This document shows positions 9,311-19,424 of a DNA stretch of 62,656 bases, piece by piece (within the stretch, counting starts at the first letter, position 1; each line of letters opens with the position of its first letter). A program made the position numbers and the translations under genes. Origin of the DNA: Bacillus spongiae (GTDB lineage Bacteria; Bacillota; Bacilli; Bacillales; Bacillaceae_K); NCBI RefSeq assembly GCF_037120725.1, contig NZ_JBBAXC010000011.1:1-62656 (forward strand), in the 5' to 3' direction. The notes under the pieces were generated by a model, which was not told the origin of the DNA, did no database searches, and saw only the letters and a list, made by a program, of their open reading frames with translations.

Positions 9311-10657
9311 ATGAAGCATCGTTATTTACCAATGACCGACAAAGATCAAGCTGAAATGCTATCAGCAATTGGTGTTGAGAGTGTGGATGAATTGTTCTCA
9401 GATATTCCAGAAAAAGTACGTTTTCAAGGCGAGTATAACATTAAAGAGGCAAAGCCAGAGACTTCTTTAATGAAGGAACTTTCAACATTAGCTGGTAAAA
9501 ATGCTGATTTGAAACAGTATATATCCTTTTTAGGTGCCGGAGTTTATGACCACTACATCCCAACTATCGTCGATCATGTTTTATCTCGTTCAGAGTTTTA
9601 TACGGCATATACGCCTTATCAACCTGAAATCTCTCAAGGTGAGCTACAAGCCATCTTTGAATATCAAACCATGATTTGTGAATTAACAGGAATGGATGTA
9701 GCCAATTCTTCCATGTACGATGGAGGGACAGCTTTAGCGGAAGCCGCGATGTTAAGTTGTGGTCAAACGAGACGCAAGAAAGTATTAGTCTCTGAAACGG
9801 TTCATCCTGAATCATTAGCTGTATTGGAAACATATGCAAAAGGACAATATATTGAGGTTGTTACAATTCCTCATAAAGATGGTGTAACAGATTTAGCGAA
9901 ATTAGAGGAATTAATGAATGACGATATTGCAGCGGCTGTCATACAGTATCCAAACTTCTTCGGTCGTGTAGAACCGCTACAAGAAATAGAATCCATTATC
10001 CATCAACATAAAGGGCTGTTTGTCGTTTCTTCAAATCCTTTAGCACTTGGTGTGTTGACACCTCCTGGTAAGTTTGGAGCAGATATTGTAGTAGGTGACG
10101 CACAACCATTTGGTATCCCTGCTGCGTTTGGTGGACCTCATTGTGGTTATTTTGCTGTAACGAAAAAACTTATGCGGAAAGTTCCGGGTCGTTTAGTTGG
10201 TCAAACAACAGATGAAGAAGGCCGTCGAGGCTTTGTGTTAACGTTACAAGCACGAGAGCAGCATATTCGCCGTGATAAAGCAACGTCAAATATTTGTTCA
10301 AACCAAGCATTGAATGCCCTTGCCGCTTCTGTTGCAATGACAGCACTAGGTAAAAAAGGGGTTCAAGAGATGGCGGTCCAAAATATTCAAAAAGCTCATT
10401 ATGCAAAGAAAGCTTTCGAAAAACAAGGATTTGAGATTGTGTTTTCCGGTCCTTCCTTTAATGAGTTTGTTGTTAAGCTGAATTCTTCAGTAAAACAATT
10501 AAATGAAAAGCTTCTTACAAAAGGGATCATTGCTGGCTATGATTTAGGTAGGGATTTCGTCGAGCTAGACAACCATATGCTCGTTGCGATTACAGAGCTA
10601 AGAACAAAAGAGGAAATTGACGTATTTGTTAAGGAAGTGGGGGAACATCATGCATAA
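9311..10657 (+). CDS. gcvPA: Glycine dehydrogenase (decarboxylating) subunit 1
   Basis: N-terminal half of the PLP-dependent P protein, which decarboxylates glycine and loads the aminomethyl group on GcvH. In this lineage P protein is split in two. The 448-residue subunit has the typical [12 protein letters not shown] and [14 protein letters not shown] segments. It starts 18 nt after gcvT and its last codons overlap the start of gcvPB. Confidence 0.97.
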   Translation: MKHRYLPMTDKDQAEMLSAIGVESVDELFSDIPEKVRFQGEYNIKEAKPETSLMKELSTLAGKNADLKQYISFLGAGVYDHYIPTIVDHVLSRSEFYTAYTPYQPEISQGELQAIFEYQTMICELTGMDVANSSMYDGGTALAEAAMLSCGQTRRKKVLVSETVHPESLAVLETYAKGQYIEVVTIPHKDGVTDLAKLEELMNDDIAAAVIQYPNFFGRVEPLQEIESIIHQHKGLFVVSSNPLALGVLTPPGKFGADIVVGDAQPFGIPAAFGGPHCGYFAVTKKLMRKVPGRLVGQTTDEEGRRGFVLTLQAREQHIRRDKATSNICSNQALNALAASVAMTALGKKGVQEMAVQNIQKAHYAKKAFEKQGFEIVFSGPSFNEFVVKLNSSVKQLNEKLLTKGIIAGYDLGRDFVELDNHMLVAITELRTKEEIDVFVKEVGEHHA

Positions 10658-12107
10658 AGAAAATCAGCCACTCATATTTGAATTAACAAAAGAAGGACGT
10701 ATTGGATATAGTCTTCCAGAGCTAGATGTTGAAGTAGCCGACCTTTCTCAGCTTTTACCGGAAGAATATATTCGAGAAGAAGAACCTGAGCTTCCTGAAG
10801 TTTCTGAGCTAGATATTATGAGACATTATACCGCCTTATCGAACCGTAACCATGGTGTTGATTCGGGATTTTATCCATTGGGCTCTTGTACAATGAAATA
10901 TAATCCGAAAATCAATGAAAATGTTGCAAGATATCCAGGGTTTGCCCATGTTCACCCATTGCAGCCGGAATCATCTACTCAAGGTGCGATGGAGTTAATG
11001 TATGACCTACAAGAGCATTTAAAAGAAATTACGGGAATGGATGAGGTCACACTCCAACCTGCTGCAGGTGCCCACGGAGAATGGACAGGGCTTATGATGA
11101 TTCGTGCTTACCATGAAGCAAATGGAGATGTAAACCGAACAAAAGTCATTGTACCCGATTCTGCTCATGGTACGAATCCAGCTTCCGCCACTGTGGCAGG
11201 ATTTGAAACCGTAACGGTAAAGTCAGATGAAAATGGACTTGTTGACTTAGACGATCTAAAACGAGTAGTAGGTGAGGATACAGCTGCCTTAATGCTTACG
11301 AATCCGAATACTTTAGGGTTATTTGAAGAGAACATTTTGGAGATGGCGACCATTATCCATGATGCAGGAGGCAAGTTGTATTATGATGGCGCGAATTTAA
11401 ATGCGGTTATGTCAAAAGCTAGACCGGGGGATATGGGCTTTGATGTTGTTCATTTAAATCTTCATAAAACGTTTACGGGTCCTCACGGTGGTGGAGGTCC
11501 AGGATCAGGCCCTGTTGGAGTGAAATCAGACCTGATTCCTTATTTACCAAAGCCTACGCTCGAGAAAGATGGAGAAACCTATTTCTTCAATTATGATCGT
11601 CCAGATTCTATCGGACGCGTTAAGCCTTTCTATGGAAACTTTGGAATCAACGTCAGGGCTTATACGTATATTCGTACAATGGGGCCTGATGGCTTAAAAG
11701 CGGTGACGGAAAATGCGGTATTGAATGCGAATTATATGATGAGAAGACTAGAGCCTTATTTTGACCTTCCTTATAATCGTCACTGTAAACATGAATTCGT
11801 GCTAAGTGGTCGTCGTCAAAAGAAACTAGGTGTTAGAACGCTAGATATGGCGAAGCGATTATTAGACTTCGGTTATCATCCACCAACCATTTACTTCCCA
11901 TTAAACGTGGAAGAAGGAATGATGATTGAGCCGACAGAAACAGAATCAAAAGAAACGTTGGATGCATTTATTGATGCGATGATCCAAATTGCTAAAGAAA
12001 CAGAAGAAAATCCTGAAACGGTGCAAGAAGCCCCTCATACGACGGTTATCAGTCGTTTAGATGAAGCGACAGCAGCTCGTAAACCGATTTTACGTTATCA
12101 AAAATAA
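10650..12107 (+). CDS. gcvPB: Glycine dehydrogenase (decarboxylating) subunit 2
   Basis: C-terminal half of the P protein and bearer of the PLP lysine, in [16 protein letters not shown]. It also has the SCTMKYNPK and HGTNPAS segments. I choose ATG 10650 behind AAGGAAGTGGGGG, which gives 485 residues and an 8-nt overlap with gcvPA. The frame is open from 10617, but that extension is not conserved. Confidence 0.97.
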   Translation: MHKENQPLIFELTKEGRIGYSLPELDVEVADLSQLLPEEYIREEEPELPEVSELDIMRHYTALSNRNHGVDSGFYPLGSCTMKYNPKINENVARYPGFAHVHPLQPESSTQGAMELMYDLQEHLKEITGMDEVTLQPAAGAHGEWTGLMMIRAYHEANGDVNRTKVIVPDSAHGTNPASATVAGFETVTVKSDENGLVDLDDLKRVVGEDTAALMLTNPNTLGLFEENILEMATIIHDAGGKLYYDGANLNAVMSKARPGDMGFDVVHLNLHKTFTGPHGGGGPGSGPVGVKSDLIPYLPKPTLEKDGETYFFNYDRPDSIGRVKPFYGNFGINVRAYTYIRTMGPDGLKAVTENAVLNANYMMRRLEPYFDLPYNRHCKHEFVLSGRRQKKLGVRTLDMAKRLLDFGYHPPTIYFPLNVEEGMMIEPTETESKETLDAFIDAMIQIAKETEENPETVQEAPHTTVISRLDEATAARKPILRYQK

Positions 12108-12121
12108 AAACAGATACGAAG

Positions 12122-12157
12122 AAAAAGCACATTTCATTTACTGTCATGTGCTTTTTC
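12122..12157 (+). terminator. Intrinsic terminator after gcvPB
   Basis: An 11-bp stem, AAAAAGCACAT (12122-12132) with its complement at 12146-12156, around a 13-nt loop. The A-rich left side also makes it usable from the minus strand. Confidence 0.85.
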
Positions 12158-12244
12158 TAGTTTGAAAGAAATTAAGGTACGAGAGTAGGGGATGGTGACT
12201 TCTTGTATAGGTTGCAATCATTTATGTAGCAGGAGTCTAGTAAC

Positions 12245-12625
12245 TTACGAAGTCGTTATTTCACTCATTAAAGCATGAGTATTCCCCTCTGTATCTTGGA
12301 AAAACGTCATCCACGTCTCTGTTTGTCCCATTTTGGCTACAAGATGTGGTTCATCTAGAAAAAGCACCCCTTTTCCAAGTAATTCATCAGCGGATTTTTT
12401 TATATTTTCTACTTGAAAGTAAATGACAGAGCTTGATTGCTTAAACGTTTCTTTCTCCGCTATGCTTAAAAGAAGTCGTAGCCCATTACACTCGAAAAAT
12501 GCCATACTACTTGTGTTAAATAGAAGTGGTAATTCAAGCTTTTCTTGATAAAAATGGGTGGCTCTCTCTAGGTCTATTACAGGTATCCCAATCTGACCGA
12601 CTTTTTGAATCATATTTGTATTCAT
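12245..12625 (-). CDS. VOC (glyoxalase/bleomycin-resistance fold) protein
   Basis: A 126-residue single-domain protein of the vicinal oxygen chelate superfamily, with the paired pattern VGQIGIPVIDLERATHFYQEKL and TWMTFFQDTEGNTHALMSE. The substrate cannot be told from sequence; relatives include glyoxalases, dioxygenases and resistance proteins. It lies directly downstream of a broken AraC-type regulator gene on the same strand, so it may have been its target. Confidence 0.8.
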   Translation of the reverse strand: MNTNMIQKVGQIGIPVIDLERATHFYQEKLELPLLFNTSSMAFFECNGLRLLLSIAEKETFKQSSSVIYFQVENIKKSADELLGKGVLFLDEPHLVAKMGQTETWMTFFQDTEGNTHALMSEITTS

Positions 12626-12669
12626 TTATATATCTCTCCTTTCCTTTTTTACATCATAATAAAGAAACA

Positions 12670-13548
12670 TTAAAATTTCTTATCCAATATCACTTTTTTT
12701 CGATATTGGAGGGGAGAAATTCCGACATGCTGCTTAAATAGTCGACTAAAGGATGCTGGATGGTGAAATCCTAGATCGTAGGCTATTTCGGTGATGGTGA
12801 AGTCAAGCTTAGATAATAGCCGTTTGGCTTTGTTCATTCTAAAGGCTGTAATATGTTGATGAGGGGTTTTTCCATAGACGAGTGAGTAATTTCTTAATAG
12901 ATGATTAGGTGATAAGCTTGCAACCTTAGCAAGTTCAGTTAATTGGATAGATTGATGATAAAAAGCTCTAATATACTCATGAGCGATGCTAACTCTTCGA
13001 AATAATTCTTCCCTAGTAGAAGCTTTCAGTGCAGGCAAAGCTTCTATTTGTTTATTTAATGTGAAGTGTTCCAATAAAAGCAGTTGCATTAATCCATGAA
13101 ATTCTTCTTCATATCCAATGGAATCATTTTGATGAGTGGTTACATTCTTCTAAAATTGGCTTAAATAAGCAGAGATTGTTGTATTGGTAGGATATGTTTT
13201 CTCAAAGAAATCAACTGTGAGTGTACTGTTAGAAGGGTCTGTTAATAGCTTATCTGTAGGAGTAATGAGTGTGTGGGAAATCTCCTTCGCGAATCCTTTG
13301 CGAAAAAATACACAGAAGGATTCAACCTCGTTTTGTTCTTCAATTGAGATGGTATAGTCCCCTTCATTAAGTAGTAAGTAACGATTTTCTTCAACGGCAT
13401 AAAAACCACTATTTGTTTTATAATGAGCTTTTCCATTTGTGAATGTTTTGAGGGAAAGTTGACCGCTACCCTCCCAATAAAAGTGCTTACTTCTAGCATG
13501 TAAAACATGATTGGTACAATCATGAACACTCATTGTAATTACCTCCAT
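12670..13548 (-). pseudogene. AraC-family regulator interrupted by an in-frame stop
   Basis: An N-terminal sensor half (13548-13150) and a C-terminal half with two helix-turn-helix motifs (LTELAKVASLSPNHLLRNYS and ITEIAYDLGFHHPASFSRLF) lie in the same frame. They are separated by one TAG at 13150-13152. Reading through it gives a 292-codon protein, a normal AraC length, and the codons after the stop remain plausible coding sequence. It is therefore either a nonsense allele or a sequencing error. The C-terminal half has an internal ATG at 13089 and might be made alone as a ligand-blind DNA-binding protein. Confidence 0.75.
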
Positions 13549-13631
13549 ATAGAGACATCGATAATGAATCTATTATATATAAAATAGATGATGAGACCCT
13601 GTCTGTTTAAAGCAGTCATCCTTTGTCGACA

Positions 13632-13673
13632 AAAAACAAGCCTCGAAAGAACATAACTTGTCTTTCGAGGCTT
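13632..13673 (-). terminator. Intrinsic terminator of yqhL (minus strand)
   Basis: A 13-bp stem (13638-13650 with 13661-13673) followed, read on the minus strand, by GTTTTTTG. It sits just beyond the yqhL stop codon. Confidence 0.85.
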
Positions 13674-13691
13674 TACACATCAAAAATAGAT

Positions 13692-14075
13692 CTAGTTTTT
13701 CTTTTTAATTTTCCCAGTCCATTTTTTAAAACCACCTTGAAGGTGATTGAGATCTTTATATCCTTTTCGATAAAGCATTCCAGCTGCACGTCCGCATCTC
13801 ATTCCACTTTGACAGTATAAGTATACTGGTTTATCCGGACGGATTTCCGCTATTCGCGTTTTTAATTGCGAAAGTGGAATATTACGTGCACCTAAAATAT
13901 GGCCTCCTTCGAATTCGTTCTGTTCGCGAACATCAATGAGCTGTGCTTTGCGATAACCAGCGCGGAAATCATCTTCGGATAAGGCATTTAGAATGCGCTT
14001 TTGTCTGAGATACATAACCACTGAGTAAACAATAATAGCAAAAATAATAACTAATAAAATCTGCCAAGTTGCCAA
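13692..14075 (-). CDS. yqhL: Membrane-anchored rhodanese-domain protein YqhL
   Basis: One N-terminal transmembrane helix followed by a single rhodanese domain. The active loop is CQSGMR with the sulfur-accepting cysteine. The fold is typical of sulfurtransferases, but the substrate is unknown. I place the start at TTG 14075 because AAAGGGG precedes it by 9 nt and the resulting 127 residues match YqhL length. The longer frame from ATG 14108 has no ribosome site. Confidence 0.85.
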   Translation of the reverse strand: MATWQILLVIIFAIIVYSVVMYLRQKRILNALSEDDFRAGYRKAQLIDVREQNEFEGGHILGARNIPLSQLKTRIAEIRPDKPVYLYCQSGMRCGRAAGMLYRKGYKDLNHLQGGFKKWTGKIKKKN

Positions 14076-14232
14076 CTTTCTTGCCCCTTTCAAACTAATA
14101 CGATACATTCTATTATATTCATCTTTTGGATTATAATCAAAAGAAAAATTTACGGAAGTGCATCTTCTTTAAAAAAGTAGACTGATTTGATAGACTATAG
14201 ACGGATTATGATATGAAATTGAGGGTGAAATG

Positions 14233-15069
14233 ATGGGAAAAGAAGTATGGAGATTTATAGATAGTGGTGAATGTTCACCGTATTATAATATGGCTTTAGA
14301 TGAAGCCTTACTTAATTGGCATAGCGAAGGGAAGATTCCGCCAACGATTCGTTTTTATGAGTGGAACCCGGCGACCTTATCCATAGGATATTTCCAAAAG
14401 ATTGATCGTGAAATCAATTTAGACATGGTAAAAGAGCATGGGTTAGGATTTGTACGGAGACCTACTGGAGGTCGTGGCGTTCTCCATGAGCATGAGCTGA
14501 CCTACAGTGTGATTGTAAGTGAAGACCATCCTGAGATGCCCAAAACGGTGACAGAGGCGTATCGCGTTATTTCTCAAGGGATTTTAAATGGATTCCACCA
14601 ATTGGGTTTAGAAGCTTATTTTGCTATTCCAAGAACGAATGAGGAACGTAAAAGCCTTAAAGACCCCCGTTCTTCTGTCTGTTTTGATGCACCAAGCTGG
14701 TATGAGCTAGTTGTTGAAGGAAGAAAAGTAGCAGGAAGTGCTCAAACTCGTCAAAAAGGGGTTATTTTACAACATGGATCGATTCTGTTGGACCTCGATG
14801 AAGATAAGTTATTTAGTCTTTTCAAGTATCCAAATGATCGTGTGAAGGAAAGAATGCAGCGGGCATTTAAAAATAAGGCTGTTGCCATTAATGATATTTC
14901 CTCACGGAGAGTTTCAATTGAAGAAGCTAAAACAGCTTTTCATAAGGGGTTTGAAGATGGGCTTTCCATTACATTAGAGCCGTATGAATTATCGAAAACG
15001 GAAAAGGATTATGTTGAAGAGCTAGCATTACAAAAATATGCTTCAAAAGAGTGGAATTTTAAAAGATAA
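14233..15069 (+). CDS. lipM: Octanoyl-[GcvH] transferase LipM
   Basis: Transfers octanoate from acyl carrier protein to the H protein, the first step of lipoate assembly in Bacillus. The sequence follows LipM closely: [11 protein letters not shown], the catalytic cysteine in [14 protein letters not shown], and [23 protein letters not shown] 14233 gives the family length of 278; ATG 14230 is also possible. Its product feeds the glycine cleavage system encoded nearby. Confidence 0.95.
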   Translation: MGKEVWRFIDSGECSPYYNMALDEALLNWHSEGKIPPTIRFYEWNPATLSIGYFQKIDREINLDMVKEHGLGFVRRPTGGRGVLHEHELTYSVIVSEDHPEMPKTVTEAYRVISQGILNGFHQLGLEAYFAIPRTNEERKSLKDPRSSVCFDAPSWYELVVEGRKVAGSAQTRQKGVILQHGSILLDLDEDKLFSLFKYPNDRVKERMQRAFKNKAVAINDISSRRVSIEEAKTAFHKGFEDGLSITLEPYELSKTEKDYVEELALQKYASKEWNFKR

Positions 15070-15078
15070 TTTTTTTAC

Positions 15079-15105
15079 AAAAAGCGACAATATGTCGCTT
15101 TTTTC
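15079..15105 (+). terminator. Intrinsic terminator after lipM
   Basis: An 11-bp stem AAAAAGCGACA/TGTCGCTTTTT with a 3-nt loop, directly after the lipM stop. Confidence 0.85.
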
Positions 15106-15249
15106 TATTCTATTGGGGGATTCAGAGAAGAAGAAATAGTGCAACTGCAAAACATTTTCTATTAATAGGAGAAATGCATTTTTTTCTCCCCATTTCTTCG
15201 ATTTTCTCGTTTTACTAGCAAATTTTTCATTTGACAAACATTTTGGTGG

Positions 15250-15351
15250 TTGACCATTTTTTCTATATATAGTATATTCTTATGTGTTGAACATACTATA
15301 TATTGTGTAATTAGAGAAAAGTACAAATTATAATTTTCTATATATAGCTAC
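15250..15351 (+). promoter_or_regulatory. nrdJ promoter with NrdR-box-like repeats
   Basis: TTGACC (15250-15255), a 17-nt spacer and TATATT (15273-15278) form a good sigma-A promoter. Three near-palindromic elements resemble NrdR boxes (roughly ACACTATATATTGTGT): 15261-15276, 15293-15308 (the best match) and 15336-15351. The first two are 32 bp apart centre to centre, about three helical turns, as in known tandem NrdR sites. The first covers the -10 region, consistent with repression. Confidence 0.75.
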
Positions 15352-15414
15352 GGAATTTGCAACAGCAAGATTGAAACCATGGTAGCCATTACTACGATAA
15401 AAGGGGTTGTACAT

Positions 15415-17970
15415 ATGTTAGTTGCTTCAAATAGTAAAATGTCGATAAATGTGGAACGGTTAAATAAGGATATTTCTTTATTTCCACAGGTTCATCCTGT
15501 TACGTCAGAAATGAATACGACTCACAAAGGTGTATCACGGTTAGTCATGATCGATCGTTACTCTTTCAAGGACACAGAAAAAATGACGTTATCTGAGGGA
15601 GATTTTGTCGTACTAACGATAAAAGATGATCCTAAGTTTCCGGCACGAGGGCTAGGGTTTATAAAGAAGATTGATTGGGAACAAAACATGGCCGATGTGT
15701 GGATTGAGGAAGAATTCAGAAGTGCAATTGATCACCCACTTGAAGCCAAGACTGGAATCGTTTCAAGAAATTTAGATGTCATTGAAAAACCTCTCGAAGT
15801 GTATTATGAACAAATTGCCAAACGGAATGCGACTGGTCTAGCTGCCGTGGAGAAAACGGAAGAAAAACGCCAAGAGTGGTTTGAGAAATTTTATCATGAA
15901 CTATCCAAGTTACACTTTGTACCAGCTGGACGAGTACTATACGGAGCGGGTGCGGCAACGGATGTAACGTATTTTAATTGCTATGTTATGCCTTTTGTTC
16001 AAGATTCAAGAGAAGGTATTTCTGAACACCGAAAACAGGTAATGGAGATTATGAGCCGTGGAGGTGGAGTTGGAACGAACGGATCCACTTTAAGACCACG
16101 TAACACTTTAGCAAAAGGAGTAAATGGAAAATCTTCTGGATCTGTTTCTTGGCTGGATGATATTGCGAAACTAACACATCTAGTTGAACAAGGTGGATCA
16201 AGACGTGGAGCTCAAATGATTATGCTGGCGGACTGGCATCCAGATATTATAGAGTTTATTATTTCGAAAATGCAAAACCCGGCAATTCTTCGCTTTTTGT
16301 TAGAAAATACAGAAGATGAACAAATAAAAAAAGTGGCGATCAACAAGTTGAAGTTTACGCCTCTAACTTCAGAAGAAAAAGCGATGTATCAAGGGATAGT
16401 GAATTACAAACACATTGAAGGGTTTGGCGGGTTTGACGAAAATATTATTTCAAATGCTGAAGAAAAATTACAAACGGGCGGTAACTACAGTGTTCATAAT
16501 TCAGAGTTTTTAACAGGGGCTAATATATCTGTTTGTTTAACAAATGATTTTATGGAAGCTGTTGAAAATGATGGAGAGTACGAGCTGCGTTTTCCAGATG
16601 TTGAAAGCTATAATGAACGTGATATGGAAGTGTACAATAACGAGTGGCAAAAAGTAGGGGATGTACGTGAGTGGGAAAAGATGGGTCATAAAGTACGTTC
16701 ATATCGAAAAATTCGTGCAAGAGAGTTATGGAATTTAATCAATATTTGTGCGACATATTCTGCTGAACCTGGTATTTTCTTTATCGATAATGCCAACGAT
16801 AAAACGAATGCAAAAGCTTATGATCAAAAAGTTGTGGCGACAAACCCATGCGGTGAACAACCACTTGCACCTTATTCTGTTTGTAATTTGGCGGCCATTA
16901 ATTTAGCTCAATTCGCAGAAAAAGAAACGAAGACCGTTAATTTTGAGAAATTAAAGCAAACGGTTGAGGTGGGTGTCAGAATGCAAGATAACGTTATCGA
17001 CGCCACTCCTTATTTTCTAGATGAAAACAAAAAACAAGCACTTGGAGAGCGACGAGTGGGCCTTGGTGTAATGGGCCTTGCCGATTTATTAATATATTGT
17101 GAGAAAGAATACGGATCTCCTGAAGGAAATGAATTAGTAGAGGAAGTCTTTAAAACGATTGCCGTAACAGCGTATCAAACATCTGTTAATCTTGCGAAAG
17201 AAAAAGGCAGCTTTCCATTCCTCGAAGGAGCTAACGATGATGAAACTTTACGTTTAAGACGGAGGTTTGTAGAAACGGGCTTTATGTCTCAGATGCCAAT
17301 AGAAGTAAAAAATGCGATTCTTGAGAATGGGATTCGAAATTCGCATCTTCTTACTGTTGCTCCAACGGGAAGTACAGGTACGATGGTAGGGGTGTCGACA
17401 GGTCTTGAACCTTATTTCTCCTTTACGTATTACAGAAGCGGTCGATTAGGAAAATTCATTGAAGTAAAAGCAGATATCGTACAAGAGTATTTGCAACATC
17501 ACCCTGATACAGATCCATCTGAATTACCTCATTGGTTTGTGACGGCAATGGATTTAAAGCCGGAAGCTCATGCAGATGTACAATGTGTCATTCAGCGTTG
17601 GATTGATAGCTCGATATCGAAGACAGTGAATGCACCACAAGGATTTGCCGTGGAACAAGTGGAAAAGGTATATGAACGTCTTTACAAAGGCGGGGCTAAA
17701 GGTGGTACCGTTTATGTAGATGGAAGTCGTGATTCCCAAGTACTCACGTTAAAAGCCGAGGAAAATGGCACGGAAAACAAAGATGACAAGAAGGAAAATC
17801 AGCATAAAGTGGTGTTAGTTGATACGATTCAAGAAATTCGCTCGACAAATGTTACGATAGGATCAGAAGTAGGAAATACTTGTCCTGTCTGCCGAAAAGG
17901 AACGGTGAAGGAAGTTGGCGGCTGTAATACTTGTACGAATTGTGGTGCACAGTTAAAGTGTGGACTATAA
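15415..17970 (+). CDS. nrdJ: B12-dependent (class II) ribonucleotide reductase
   Basis: Adenosylcobalamin-dependent reductase that makes deoxyribonucleotides with or without oxygen. Typical segments are FNCYVMPFVQDS, the GGGVGTNGSTLR loop, NPCGEQPLAPYSVCNL with the active-site cysteine, and APTGSTGTMVGVSTGLEPYFSF. The C-terminus holds a four-cysteine CPVC...CNTC-CGAQLKC zinc-like tail. I start at ATG 15415 behind AAAAGGGG (851 residues); the frame is open from ATG 15379. In B. subtilis mntR lies between lipM and yqhO; here nrdJ takes that place. Confidence 0.95.
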   Translation: MLVASNSKMSINVERLNKDISLFPQVHPVTSEMNTTHKGVSRLVMIDRYSFKDTEKMTLSEGDFVVLTIKDDPKFPARGLGFIKKIDWEQNMADVWIEEEFRSAIDHPLEAKTGIVSRNLDVIEKPLEVYYEQIAKRNATGLAAVEKTEEKRQEWFEKFYHELSKLHFVPAGRVLYGAGAATDVTYFNCYVMPFVQDSREGISEHRKQVMEIMSRGGGVGTNGSTLRPRNTLAKGVNGKSSGSVSWLDDIAKLTHLVEQGGSRRGAQMIMLADWHPDIIEFIISKMQNPAILRFLLENTEDEQIKKVAINKLKFTPLTSEEKAMYQGIVNYKHIEGFGGFDENIISNAEEKLQTGGNYSVHNSEFLTGANISVCLTNDFMEAVENDGEYELRFPDVESYNERDMEVYNNEWQKVGDVREWEKMGHKVRSYRKIRARELWNLINICATYSAEPGIFFIDNANDKTNAKAYDQKVVATNPCGEQPLAPYSVCNLAAINLAQFAEKETKTVNFEKLKQTVEVGVRMQDNVIDATPYFLDENKKQALGERRVGLGVMGLADLLIYCEKEYGSPEGNELVEEVFKTIAVTAYQTSVNLAKEKGSFPFLEGANDDETLRLRRRFVETGFMSQMPIEVKNAILENGIRNSHLLTVAPTGSTGTMVGVSTGLEPYFSFTYYRSGRLGKFIEVKADIVQEYLQHHPDTDPSELPHWFVTAMDLKPEAHADVQCVIQRWIDSSISKTVNAPQGFAVEQVEKVYERLYKGGAKGGTVYVDGSRDSQVLTLKAEENGTENKDDKKENQHKVVLVDTIQEIRSTNVTIGSEVGNTCPVCRKGTVKEVGGCNTCTNCGAQLKCGL

Positions 17971-17975
17971 TGTTG

Positions 17976-18004
17976 AGGACGACAATTGTCGTCCTTTTTT
18001 TATT
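17976..18004 (+). terminator. Intrinsic terminator after nrdJ
   Basis: A perfect inverted repeat, AGGACGACAA (17976-17985) with TTGTCGTCCT (17986-17995), followed by seven T residues. Confidence 0.85.
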
Positions 18005-18129
18005 GGTAGTATGATTTAGCCATCCGTGAAGGAAACCTGTCTAAAGCATAATTCATAAAATTAGTTCTAATTTCATCTCCATATCATTATTTATGTATCA
18101 GGGAACGAACATCTGAGGAGATGGTCTAT

Positions 18130-19014
18130 GTGCAGATAGATGTGGTTTTTTCTGGAGGGGGTATTAAAGGTTTTGCGTTGATTGGAGCGTATCAAGCAAT
18201 AGAAGAAAAAGGCTATATCATTAAACGAGTAGCTGGTACCAGTGCCGGAGCGATAATTTCTGGATTTATTGCCGCAGGGTATAAAAGTGAAGATATAAAG
18301 GTTATTATGTCTGAAGTGGAGTTATCAAACTTATTTGATCCTAGTTTTCGCTTTTTACCAGGTCCTTTAAGGAAATGGTTGTCTTTGTATTTTCAGCTAG
18401 GAATATATAAAGGAAAGAAAATAGAGAACTGGATTGAAGATAAATTAGATCAAAAAGGCATTAAGACATTTGCTGACTTGCCACCCCAAGCATTGCGTGT
18501 AGTTGCGTCAGATTTAACGACCGGACGCTTATTGGTTTTACCAGACGATTTAATTCATTATGGAATTGATCCAGAAAGTTTCTCTGTTGCAAAAGCCATC
18601 TACATGAGTTCTGCCTTGCCCTACTTTTTTCAACCGGTTAAAATGAAGTCTAATGGTGATACTTCGGTAATCATTGATGGAGGTGTGCTCAGTAACTTTC
18701 CATTATGGTTGTTTGATAAAGATAACATAAAAAAAACGCGACCAGTTTTAGGAGTAAAATTAAGTCATCGTTATGAAGATATGCCTAAACATGAAATTGA
18801 CAATGGGATAGATATGTTTGAGGCACTATTTGAAACGATGAAAAGTGCACATGATGCACGATACATTTCTAGAAAGCATGAGAAGAATATCATTTTTATT
18901 CCAACAGATGGAGTATTAACAACAGAGTTTCAATTAACGGAACAAAAAAAAATCGCCCTTATCAATCAAGGGCGTAAAATGGCAAATAAATTTTTAATGA
19001 GATGGTCGCACTAA
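18130..19014 (+). CDS. yqhO: Patatin-like phospholipase YqhO
   Basis: Cytosolic serine acyl hydrolase of the patatin family. It shows the oxyanion-hole GGGIKG, the nucleophile elbow GTSAG (Ser) and the catalytic Asp in IIDGGVLSNFP. I prefer GTG 18130 (294 residues), since GAGGAG lies 9 nt upstream and the product begins MQIDVVFSGGG like its relatives. ATG 18121 is directly adjacent to that ribosome site. The physiological substrate is unknown. Confidence 0.88.
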   Translation: MQIDVVFSGGGIKGFALIGAYQAIEEKGYIIKRVAGTSAGAIISGFIAAGYKSEDIKVIMSEVELSNLFDPSFRFLPGPLRKWLSLYFQLGIYKGKKIENWIEDKLDQKGIKTFADLPPQALRVVASDLTTGRLLVLPDDLIHYGIDPESFSVAKAIYMSSALPYFFQPVKMKSNGDTSVIIDGGVLSNFPLWLFDKDNIKKTRPVLGVKLSHRYEDMPKHEIDNGIDMFEALFETMKSAHDARYISRKHEKNIIFIPTDGVLTTEFQLTEQKKIALINQGRKMANKFLMRWSH

Positions 19015-19042
19015 CAGGGTTATAAGCTAGCCCTGTTTTTCT
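19013..19042 (+). terminator. Terminator at the yqhO-yqhP convergence
   Basis: The stem AACAGGG (19013-19019) with CCCTGTT (19031-19037) runs into a T-rich tract. It includes the yqhO stop codon on one arm and the yqhP stop codon in the loop. Confidence 0.7.
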
Positions 19043-19370
19043 TTTTGTTTTTCTTTCCTTCTATTACAGTTAGTTTTACATCAGAACGCTTTCGTAAAGG
19101 CCGTTGTCGAATGGATGATTTCGCCGATTTAGACTTCATGCGCTTTTTCGAAAATTTTGCAGCTTGCAAATAGGCACGTTGCTGTTGAAAATTAGGTTTT
19201 CTTTTCATAAAAACACGGTAGATAAGAAAAAAGAGTCCTACACTAATAGCTACAAAGAAAGCATATCGGATGATGCTTAAAGGGTTGTCAATGAGTACTG
19301 AACCAAACCCAATCGCTGCTAGAATAATAACAGTGTAAAGGAAAATGGACCGAAAGGGCATAGAAGCCAC
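19020..19370 (-). CDS. yqhP: YqhP family membrane protein
   Basis: A 116-residue protein with two N-terminal hydrophobic helices (residues about 7-24 and 29-49), then a very basic tail rich in Lys and Arg. Position and architecture match YqhP, whose function is unknown. It lies downstream of yqhQ on the minus strand with a 54-nt gap. Confidence 0.75.
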   Translation of the reverse strand: MASMPFRSIFLYTVIILAAIGFGSVLIDNPLSIIRYAFFVAISVGLFFLIYRVFMKRKPNFQQQRAYLQAAKFSKKRMKSKSAKSSIRQRPLRKRSDVKLTVIEGKKNKKKNRASL

Positions 19371-19424
19371 CTCCTCCTGATCTAATAGGAAATCATCATT
19401 TGCTATTTTTCCTATATGTTCATT

